Of a stretch of 35,849 nt of DNA, positions 29,466-35,849 are shown piece after piece. This DNA comes from Nanobdellota archaeon (GTDB taxonomy: Archaea > Nanobdellota > Nanobdellia > Pacearchaeales > GW2011-AR1): positions 1-35,849 of the forward strand of contig JAKLDD010000005.1 of assembly GCA_022703705.1 (NCBI GenBank). Direction: 5' to 3'. Below the pieces are notes generated by a model, which saw only the letters and a list, made by a program, of their open reading frames with translations, was not told the DNA's origin and made no database searches. Within the stretch, counting starts at the first letter, position 1, and every line of letters starts with the position of its first letter. Position numbers and translations under genes: made by a program.

Positions 29466-31085
29466 TTACTCCAATCCGCTCATATAATCTGGCCTTGTTC
29501 CTTCAAAATTCATTCTTCCTTTTTTATCTGGTTTAGAAGCAATGACATCGTCTATCCTTAAAATCATTGTTGCTACTTCAGTTGCTGAACTAATTGCCTG
29601 ACTTTTTATCTTTGATGGTTCAATTATTTTTGATTCAAGAACATCAACTATTTTATTTTCAAATAAATTAAGTCCAGCATTCCTTTCTCCAGAATCATGT
29701 CTTGATTTTAATTCGGTTAAAGTATCTATTGGGTCTATTCCTGCATTTTCTGCAAGAGTTATTGGTATAAATTCAAGAGCACTTGCAAATTCTTCAACTG
29801 CAAGTTGTTCTCTCCCACTCAAAGACTGTCCAAAATTTCTTAATCTTTTTGAAAGTTCAATTTCAACTGCACCTCCACCCGGAACAATTAAACCATTTTT
29901 CAATGCACACGAAACATCTCCCAATCCATCAGCAATTGCTCTTTCAACTTCATCCAAAATATGATCTGTACCCCCTCGAATTAAAATAGTCAATGCCTTG
30001 GGATTTCTACATCCTCTTACATAAGTAAGTTTATCTTCACCTGTTTTAATTTGCTCAACAACCCCTGCTTCCCCTAAATCAAATTCAGTTAAATCATTTA
30101 AATTATTTATAATTTTAGCCCCTGTTGCCTTGGATAATTTCTCCATATCACTTCTTGAAACTCTTCTGCATGCATAAATTCTTGATTTAGCCAATAAAAA
30201 ACTTGCAAAATCATCAATTCCTTTTTGACAGAAAATAACATTTGCTCCAGAATCTTTTATGGATTGAACCATCTCTTTAATTGAATTTTCTTCTTGTAAA
30301 ATGAAACTTTGCAATTGTTGAGGAGAAGAGATAGATACTTCTGTTTTTATATCTGGACTTTTTATCTCTATTGGAAAATCTATTAATGCTATTCTTGCAT
30401 TATCAACAACAGACGGCATATCGTATGAAGTTTTTTCCTTGTCAAAAACAACTCCAGAAATTAATTGCGTATCCCCAATTCCTTCGCCTTTTATTTTTTC
30501 AATTTTTATATCATTCAAATCAACTTTTAGATTGTCTCGTAATTGCTGAATTGCTTCAACAATAATGTCTGAAAGTTTTTCTTTTGAATCTTCTGCACCT
30601 TTTCCAGTCATTGCAGTCATTGCTATCTGCCTTAAATATTCATTATTTTCTATAGGGATTTTAATTGATATTTCTTTCAAAATCTCCTGTGCTTTTTCAC
30701 AAGCAAGCCTATATCCCTTAACAATTACTGTGGGATGGATTTTTTTATCTAATAATTTTTCCGCATTGTCTAAAAGTTTTCCTGCAATCATAACTGCTGA
30801 GGTAGTTCCATCTCCAACTTCAATTTCTTGAGTTTTTGCTATTTCCACCATCATCTTTGCTGCAGGATGTTCAATTTGCATTTCTTTAAGTATAGTTGCG
30901 CCATCATTAGTAATTACAATATCATTTGTGGGGGATACAAGCATTTTATCCATCCCTTTTGGGCCAAGAGTAGTCTTCACAATTTCAGAAATCATTTTAG
31001 CAGCAGTTATATTATTTCTTTGTGCATCTTTCCCCATTATTCTTTGAATATCTTCTGGCATTAAAACAATTGGTTTGTCTGACAT
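29466..31085 (-). CDS. thsA: Thermosome subunit (group II chaperonin)
   Basis: A 539-aa cytosolic ATP-dependent chaperonin forming a double ring. Seen: [13 protein letters not shown] (residues 38-50), ITNDGATIL (NDG at 60-62), [12 protein letters not shown] (91-95 the GDGTT motif), [10 protein letters not shown] and [10 protein letters not shown] near the C-terminus. The length is normal. The tail ends in [12 protein letters not shown] instead of the Gly/Met-rich tail common in other thermosomes. It is followed on the minus strand by radical SAM after a 45-nt gap, and preceded by the 131-aa unknown by 12 nt, so it is the second gene of a two-gene unit. Identification is certain. Confidence 0.97.
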   Translation of the reverse strand: MSDKPIVLMPEDIQRIMGKDAQRNNITAAKMISEIVKTTLGPKGMDKMLVSPTNDIVITNDGATILKEMQIEHPAAKMMVEIAKTQEIEVGDGTTSAVMIAGKLLDNAEKLLDKKIHPTVIVKGYRLACEKAQEILKEISIKIPIENNEYLRQIAMTAMTGKGAEDSKEKLSDIIVEAIQQLRDNLKVDLNDIKIEKIKGEGIGDTQLISGVVFDKEKTSYDMPSVVDNARIALIDFPIEIKSPDIKTEVSISSPQQLQSFILQEENSIKEMVQSIKDSGANVIFCQKGIDDFASFLLAKSRIYACRRVSRSDMEKLSKATGAKIINNLNDLTEFDLGEAGVVEQIKTGEDKLTYVRGCRNPKALTILIRGGTDHILDEVERAIADGLGDVSCALKNGLIVPGGGAVEIELSKRLRNFGQSLSGREQLAVEEFASALEFIPITLAENAGIDPIDTLTELKSRHDSGERNAGLNLFENKIVDVLESKIIEPSKIKSQAISSATEVATMILRIDDVIASKPDKKGRMNFEGTRPDYMSGLE

Positions 31086-31097
31086 TTATTAATTCCC

Positions 31098-31493
31098 CTA
31101 GTTTTTTACCTCTCTGGTTATGAAATTTTGTTCAAATCTTGAATTTTTAAATTTTTCTTGATATTTACTAAAATGCTTTTTATTATAGGCATATCCAGGT
31201 ATTCTCCAAATTTTTATAATTCCCCTATTATCTTTTGCGAATCTTCCCATCCCTGCATAAGAATAATTTTCTCCATCCAAATTTTTTGGGATTTCTGAAT
31301 CTGGAGATATTGGCAGATAAGAAATTTTAAAGTTTTTTAGAATTTCAGATAAAAATAGATATGATTCTTCTAAAACAAATTTTTCTCCTAATTTAAATTT
31401 TTTACAAAAAATCTCAGGTTCATTATTTATATAAACTTGAATAAATTCTGCTGTTTCTCCTTTTTGTATATCCTCCAGTCTTTTTAAAGGCAT
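31098..31493 (-). CDS. 131-aa protein upstream of the thermosome, unknown
   Basis: Not recognised. Seen: MPLKRLEDIQKGETAEFIQVY, mixed alpha/beta content, and a basic Phe/Tyr-rich C-terminus (KKHFSKYQEKFKNSRF). It is soluble with a single cysteine. Its AATCCTTAAAT promoter (about 31513-31523) lies 22-30 nt before the ATG, so it is the leaderless first gene of a unit with thermosome 12 nt downstream. A co-chaperonin or folding-linked role is only inferred from position. Confidence 0.55.
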   Translation of the reverse strand: MPLKRLEDIQKGETAEFIQVYINNEPEIFCKKFKLGEKFVLEESYLFLSEILKNFKISYLPISPDSEIPKNLDGENYSYAGMGRFAKDNRGIIKIWRIPGYAYNKKHFSKYQEKFKNSRFEQNFITREVKN

Positions 31494-31590
31494 AAAAAAA
31501 GATAATTTATATTCTATTTAAGGATTATTGTAATAAATTTTATATGTAAGGTATAAAAAAGGTTTTAATATATCCTCAAGTAGTAACCAA

Positions 31591-31599
31591 TATTTATAA
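31591..31599 (+). promoter_or_regulatory. TATA box of the CBS-domain gene
   Basis: TATTTATAA lies 23-31 nt before the ATG at 31622 (leaderless spacing). It sits back-to-back with the thermosome unit's promoter. Confidence 0.6.
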
Positions 31600-31621
31600 G
31601 TAAAAAAGATATTAAAAAAGT

Positions 31622-32182
31622 ATGGAACATATCCTTGTTTCAGATATAATGACGCGGGAGCCAATTATTACCAAACCAGAAACAAATTTGCTTGATTGTG
31701 CCAGAAAAATGGTTAAAAAAAACACTGGTAGCCTTCTTCTCGTGGAAAAAGATAAACTTGTTGGAATTATTTCAAGACAAGATATTTTATGGGCTCTTGT
31801 AAAGCAATCTAAAAAAAATTTAGAAGATATAAAAGCAATAGACATTTCTCCAAAAAAGATTTTAACAATAAAACCTTCTGCTACTCTTGACGAAGCAGTA
31901 AAAAAAATTAAACTTAGCAAATTTGAGAGATTGCCTGTAGTAGAAAATAATAAACTTATGGGAATAATAACTGTAAAAGATATCTTAAATTTTAATCCAG
32001 AAATTTATCCTGAATTAGAAGAATTTGCGAAAATAAGAGAAGAATCAAAAAAGCTAAAATTAGTGAAAAAAGCAAAAGAAAAAACTTATCCTGAAGAAGG
32101 AATATGTGAAGAATGTGGAAATTACGGACCATTAGAAAGGTATAATGGTATGCTTATATGTGATTCGTGCAGAAATTCTTAA
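31622..32182 (+). CDS. CBS-domain pair with C-terminal zinc ribbon
   Basis: A 186-aa cytosolic sensor-type protein. Seen: two CBS domains (residues about 4-60 and 74-130: VSDIMTREPIITKPETNLLD, then LVGIISRQDILWALV; LTIKPSATLDEAVKKI, then LMGIITVKDIL), a helical linker, and a zinc ribbon CEECGNYGPLERYNGMLICDSC at the C-terminus. CBS pairs bind adenosine nucleotides or SAM; the ribbon may contact nucleic acid or a partner protein. Archaeal CBS-ribbon proteins are common but mostly uncharacterised. It is single, divergent from the thermosome unit. Confidence 0.9.
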   Translation: MEHILVSDIMTREPIITKPETNLLDCARKMVKKNTGSLLLVEKDKLVGIISRQDILWALVKQSKKNLEDIKAIDISPKKILTIKPSATLDEAVKKIKLSKFERLPVVENNKLMGIITVKDILNFNPEIYPELEEFAKIREESKKLKLVKKAKEKTYPEEGICEECGNYGPLERYNGMLICDSCRNS

Positions 32183-32199
32183 TTTTTATTAAATGAAGT

Positions 32200-33036
32200 T
32201 TATAATAAAATACAAACTTTAGAAGAAGAGCAAAAATATCCGGGAGAGCATGCATCTCCGCATGAACTGCAGTGAATATCTGTTCCTAATGTGGCTTCAC
32301 ATCCATTTGTTCTATTTCCATCACAATCTCCATAACTACTTATACATGTAGGTTGACAAGTTCCAGCAACACATAAATTTGTTCCGTGTTCATTGATGCA
32401 TTCCCCACAAGTTCCTCCAGGGCAACCATTGCTTCCACATTCCCTTCCAGTACATTTAGGGAGACAAATACATGTTCCGTTAGTACAAAAAGATCCAATT
32501 GAACATTTTCCACAGCTCCCCCCACATCCATCGTCTCCACAGACTTTTCCATCACAATCTGGAACACATTCATAAATCCCAGAAGGATTTTTCTCCCAAA
32601 CTGTCTTGAATGAACCAATCTCTTCTTTTCCCGAAGTCAGCAGAAAAATTGGGGCTATTTTTATGTTAGTAATATTTTGAGAAGAAACTTTATCTAAAGT
32701 AAAATTAAAGTTTCTAATTTCATATTGATTAAGAGAGACATACTCTACAAATTCTTCTGAATTTTTCTCATCTTCAATTATAAATTTTAATCCAATAAAA
32801 TCACCATCTCCTTCATTCCTCATAACAGTTACACTTATTGTATTATCTGGTAAAACTTTTACTCTCTCAATTCTTAGGTCCATAATTAATTTTTGCAATG
32901 AAAGTTGTTCGGAATCACTTAAAACAAAATCTCTTACAATAACCCAAATAACACCAAGAATAACTAAAGATATTGTAAGAATTAAAATAACATCCAAAGC
33001 TTTTGATAACCCTTTTTTCTTATTTCCAAAAAACAT
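32200..33036 (-). CDS. Pilin-like surface protein with cysteine-rich C-terminus
   Basis: A 278-aa exported protein. Seen: class III signal (MFFGNKKKG, cleavage after Gly9) and hydrophobic helix (about 10-34), as in pilins; a beta domain of about 120 residues; then repeated cysteine modules CxxxCxGKxCGxDGCGGxCGxC (about 160-182, 193-215) and a DCDGNRTNGCEATLG segment followed by CSSCGDAC. The modules are disulfide-rich and typical of secreted proteins. The protein could be a minor pilin that exposes a stable adhesin tip. A TATTTAAATT promoter (about 33057-33066) suggests a leaderless mRNA. Its pilin-adjacent segment resembles that of the larger gene upstream. Confidence 0.8.
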   Translation of the reverse strand: MFFGNKKKGLSKALDVILILTISLVILGVIWVIVRDFVLSDSEQLSLQKLIMDLRIERVKVLPDNTISVTVMRNEGDGDFIGLKFIIEDEKNSEEFVEYVSLNQYEIRNFNFTLDKVSSQNITNIKIAPIFLLTSGKEEIGSFKTVWEKNPSGIYECVPDCDGKVCGDDGCGGSCGKCSIGSFCTNGTCICLPKCTGRECGSNGCPGGTCGECINEHGTNLCVAGTCQPTCISSYGDCDGNRTNGCEATLGTDIHCSSCGDACSPGYFCSSSKVCILL

Positions 33037-33135
33037 AGTTTTACTAACCGAGATGAATTTAAATATATTGTTGTCTAAAAGATAATCTTCTTCTAAAAAT
33101 AAATTATAAAAAATATTCCAAAAATAAACTTTAAA

Positions 33136-35849
33136 TTAATGATATTCATAAGCTCCAATATCTGGAGCACTTCCTTGAGGAACAGATGTTCTTTCAAAAT
33201 CGCTTGTTAATCCTAAATTTAAACCTGCATTAATTGCAGGGCTACTAGATTGTAGGTGGAAATTTCCAGTGCTGGCTCCTACAAAGAGAGGATTACTAAC
33301 TAAATTTCCAGAATTAGTATAATTTGAAGGCGTTCCGCTAAGAGAGACTTGATTACTTCCGCTGTTATAAAATATATTGTTTTGAATATACAACCCGTTT
33401 ATAGAAGAAGTTGAAAATCTCATAGGACCTCCTCCGAAGTTTATAATTACATTATTTTTAAATTGCATATTTGTTCCAGTATATCCTGAACCAGCTGTAG
33501 ATATTGATAGGGCATATCCTAAAGATGATGCAGAATGTCCGTGGAAAATATTATTATAAAAATAAAATCCGTTTATTTGAATATTACTTGGTTCAACAAC
33601 CCTCAATCCCTCAATATAATATCCACTAGTCATTACATCCTGACAGATATTATATCTTATTGTAACGTTATTCATTGAACCCGTTCTTGGAGTAAACATG
33701 AAACATGGGCTTGCATTAACCAACAAATTATTTTCTACAAGAACATTTTCACTTGAAAATTCAAGAACTATTGCTGAAGCTGAATCATGCCAACCAGATA
33801 TAGGTCCAGCAGGCCCTACAACATTATCATGTATATAAACAGAATAAGGATACTCTGAACTTGCAAGTTGATAATTCAAATCTATAGAGCCAATTATTCT
33901 ATTATCATAAATTTCCATTCCTTTTTCATAATTTGATTCTATTGCAAAATCCCAAAGAGCCCAACTTGTTTTTTCCAAATGATTATTATAAATCTTTACC
34001 CCTTTACTCCATCCATTCCAATACCAGAATTTTATAGGATATCCCTGATTTGATGTCCTATTTTCTAACATATAATTATCATGTATAAGCATTCCATCCT
34101 GTCCGCCCAGCATCAATGCTCCTAAAACTGTCCCAGGATCATTGGCATCTCTTCCTGCACCATTAATTACAATATTATTATAGAATTCACTACCTTTAAT
34201 ATAATCAGTACTTGACGGCTCGTTCCAAGTAGTGTCTTTAGTTGTCCATCCTATTGCGAAATAATTAAAATTAGTAAATGTACAATGATGTATTTTAACA
34301 TTATGTCTTCCTCTAATATCCAATGCATGCCCGGCCTTAAAATTACTTCCATCAAATTTAATATAACTTATACTTTGAGCACCATTTGCAGTAGGACTAG
34401 AATATGCCTTTACAATTCCACCCCCGCCATAAGTTGTTATTGATGTAGATGTTATTACAGAAGAATTTCCTGCACCAAGAATACTAACCCCGACTTTAAG
34501 ATTACATTGTTGTGTTTCTGTGTATGTTCCAGGATTTACATATATAGTGCTTCCTGTAGCAGATACACTATTACATGCTTTAGCTAATGTTTTCCAAGGA
34601 TTACTTGAAGTTCCTGTTCCTGTTGAATCATCACCTGTTGTGGAAATATAATATACTGTTCCAGTAGGGCAACTTCCACAATCAGTTGAACATGTTGAAC
34701 ATGTTTCATCGCCATTACACTGGCCATCCCCACAAACAGCGGATGCAACACAAACATTATTTACACAAGTATTTGGAGAAACACAAGGTAATGTTCCTGT
34801 CATTGTAACAGTTGTATTGCAATTAGTTGTAACACTTCTACTTCCACAAAATGTATTCAAAGCAGGAGTATAACTGGTAACAGTACAAGCTTGACAAACA
34901 TTATTTACACAAGTATTTGGAGAAACACAAGGTAATGTTCCTGTCATTGTAACAGTTGTATTGCAATTAGTTGTAACACTTCTAGTTCCACAAAATGTAT
35001 TCAAAGCAGGAGTATAACTGGTAACAGTACAAGCTTGACAAACATTATTTACACAAGTATTTGGAGCAGCACAAGGTAATGTTCCTGTCATTGTAACAGT
35101 TGTATTGCAATTAGTTGTAACACTTCTAGTTCCACAAAATGTATTCAAAGCAGGAGTATAACTTGTAACAGTACAACCCTCATTAATACACTGATCAATA
35201 ACACATATTTGTGTTGAATTGCAATCTTGTTTTATACCTTCAATTTGTCCGCAGCTATTCCACCAATAAACATCTCCGTTAGTGCAATTAAAAGTTTCTT
35301 GAGGTGTGCAAGAAGTTATACACTCCCCTCCAATACAAGTTTGTGTTAAATTACAAACAATATTACACCCCCCACAATTATAATTATCTGTTTCTAATGA
35401 AGTTTCACATCCATTTATTCTATTTCCATCACAATCCCCCCATAATGGATAACAACTAGGTTGGCATATTCCATTATCACAAGATGTTGTTCCCCAATCA
35501 TTCCTACAAGTTCCACAACTTCCACTACATCCATCTGAACCACATTCTTTACCAGAACAATTTCTAATACAAGGTTCTGCTGTACATTGATAATCAGAAC
35601 AAATAGGTGTTAAACCAGAGCATCCTTCTCCACAAGTTCCACCACATCCATCTGAACCACATTGAGCTCCAAGAGGGCAGGTTGGAGAACATTGAGATAC
35701 AGGGGAAGAACCTTGTTTCCAGGTATCTTTAACACTTCCTGTAACCTCTTTTCCTGATTCTAATCTAAATATTGGATAAATTTTTATTTTTTTAATTTCT
35801 TCTGGATTAATTGTAGTTAAAGTAAAATTAAATGTTTTTAACTCAAGTT
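33136..35849 (-). CDS. Large cysteine-rich repeat and beta-helix surface protein, 5' end outside the window
   Basis: The frame is open from the stop at 33136 to the right edge (at least 904 residues), so the N-terminus is cut. Seen, N to C: a segment like that of the 32200 protein (FNFTLTTINPEEIKKIKIYPIF, then SGKEVTGS), cysteine modules with CGSDGCGGTCG and CGSDGCSGSCGTC, a GDCDGNRINGCETSLETDN module, three 48-aa tandem repeats (CTVTSYTPALNTFCG, then TLPCVSPNTC), a Cys-rich link, and a right-handed beta-helix (from about GTVYYISTTGDDSTGTG) with Asn-rich strands to the C-terminus (SDFERTSVPQGSAPDIGAYEYH). The terminal motif is typical of choice-of-anchor or pectate-lyase-like bacterial proteins. 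An apparent ATG at 35148 is internal. Inferred role: adhesin or polysaccharide-binding pilin-linked protein. Confidence 0.85.
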   Translation of the reverse strand, partial: LELKTFNFTLTTINPEEIKKIKIYPIFRLESGKEVTGSVKDTWKQGSSPVSQCSPTCPLGAQCGSDGCGGTCGEGCSGLTPICSDYQCTAEPCIRNCSGKECGSDGCSGSCGTCRNDWGTTSCDNGICQPSCYPLWGDCDGNRINGCETSLETDNYNCGGCNIVCNLTQTCIGGECITSCTPQETFNCTNGDVYWWNSCGQIEGIKQDCNSTQICVIDQCINEGCTVTSYTPALNTFCGTRSVTTNCNTTVTMTGTLPCAAPNTCVNNVCQACTVTSYTPALNTFCGTRSVTTNCNTTVTMTGTLPCVSPNTCVNNVCQACTVTSYTPALNTFCGSRSVTTNCNTTVTMTGTLPCVSPNTCVNNVCVASAVCGDGQCNGDETCSTCSTDCGSCPTGTVYYISTTGDDSTGTGTSSNPWKTLAKACNSVSATGSTIYVNPGTYTETQQCNLKVGVSILGAGNSSVITSTSITTYGGGGIVKAYSSPTANGAQSISYIKFDGSNFKAGHALDIRGRHNVKIHHCTFTNFNYFAIGWTTKDTTWNEPSSTDYIKGSEFYNNIVINGAGRDANDPGTVLGALMLGGQDGMLIHDNYMLENRTSNQGYPIKFWYWNGWSKGVKIYNNHLEKTSWALWDFAIESNYEKGMEIYDNRIIGSIDLNYQLASSEYPYSVYIHDNVVGPAGPISGWHDSASAIVLEFSSENVLVENNLLVNASPCFMFTPRTGSMNNVTIRYNICQDVMTSGYYIEGLRVVEPSNIQINGFYFYNNIFHGHSASSLGYALSISTAGSGYTGTNMQFKNNVIINFGGGPMRFSTSSINGLYIQNNIFYNSGSNQVSLSGTPSNYTNSGNLVSNPLFVGASTGNFHLQSSSPAINAGLNLGLTSDFERTSVPQGSAPDIGAYEYH
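34750..35181 (-). repeat. Three tandem 144-bp direct repeats
   Basis: Copies start at 34750, 34894 and 35038, each exactly 144 bp (48 codons), with only few differences (for example Ser or Thr, Ala or Val codon changes). They preserve frame, so copy number can change without breaking the protein. Near identity implies recent expansion or homogenisation. Confidence 0.85.

Noticed and set aside
33136-35148. A complete gene starting at the ATG at 35148
   Set aside because: The frame continues without a stop to the right edge through typical cysteine modules, and 35148 falls inside the tandem repeats. The true start is outside the window.
34750-35181. CRISPR array
   Set aside because: The units are 144 bp, directly adjacent without unique spacers, and in frame within a surface-protein gene.

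Overview
The window looks like chromosomal DNA of an AT-rich archaeon, most likely a small-genome DPANN lineage of the Woesearchaeota/Pacearchaeota type (lineage is inference). The archaeal evidence is a group II chaperonin, ribosomal proteins L10e and L35Ae, an archaeal-type GluRS, a tRNA-His with encoded G-1, a tRNA intron with a canonical bulge-helix-bulge, class III (type IV pilin) signal peptides, and BRE/TATA promoters about 25 nt from many start codons, implying many leaderless mRNAs. Short, tightly packed genes and many lineage-restricted proteins fit DPANN.

Layout. 1-3.2 kb (minus): a truncated DUF2207 membrane protein, histidyl-tRNA synthetase, a low-molecular-weight phosphatase and tRNA-His. 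3.2-7.2 kb: a 59-aa membrane protein missed by length filters, a U32 (TrhP/RlhA-like) RNA-hydroxylation protein, a type IV pilin, a GluRS that ends before its anticodon-binding domain, and a coiled-coil protein. 7.3-13.2 kb (plus): an uncharacterised five-gene cluster, comprising a 505-aa helical protein, a 207-aa charged protein, a TIM-barrel metalloenzyme-like protein with a large helical insert, a C-terminally anchored membrane protein and a nucleotidyltransferase. 13.2-18.6 kb (minus): small unknown genes, an L35Ae-unknown-L10e operon, a divergent TRM11-like methyltransferase, and a 600-aa paralogue of the nucleotidyltransferase that appears to carry an extra, inactivated nucleotidyltransferase domain. 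18.6-21.1 kb: a secreted beta-helix protein with a permuted FISUMP domain.

21.2-24.4 kb is the most unusual part. A MazF-type toxin-antitoxin pair is followed by a tRNA-Gly(GCC) gene that has a 116-nt intron but lacks a matching 5' acceptor strand. The missing 5' piece (tRNA nt 1-21), whose acceptor strand pairs with the orphan 3' half along all seven positions, lies 2.1 kb away. The two pieces share an 11-bp direct repeat (D-arm sequence). Between them are a GNAT, a C39-like protein, a methyltransferase and a complete intron-less tRNA-Gly(GCC). The two simplest readings are an insertion into a tRNA gene that brought a replacement tRNA of the same anticodon, or a trans-spliced multi-piece tRNA.

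24.2-29.4 kb is an accessory mix: DUF3795, zinc ribbon, lipoprotein, deoxyribosyltransferase-like protein, tRNA-Val, YkgJ, an EamA transporter and an AF1577-type radical SAM/SPASM enzyme. 29.4-32.2 kb holds the thermosome, a small unknown and a CBS-zinc-ribbon protein. 32.2-35.8 kb holds two related surface proteins: one pilin-like protein with a cysteine-rich C-terminus, and a larger one cut by the window edge, with cysteine-rich modules, three near-identical 48-aa tandem repeats and a right-handed beta-helix. No CRISPR array, insertion sequence, recognisable integrase or rRNA gene was seen. No gene-free stretch exceeds 300 bases.
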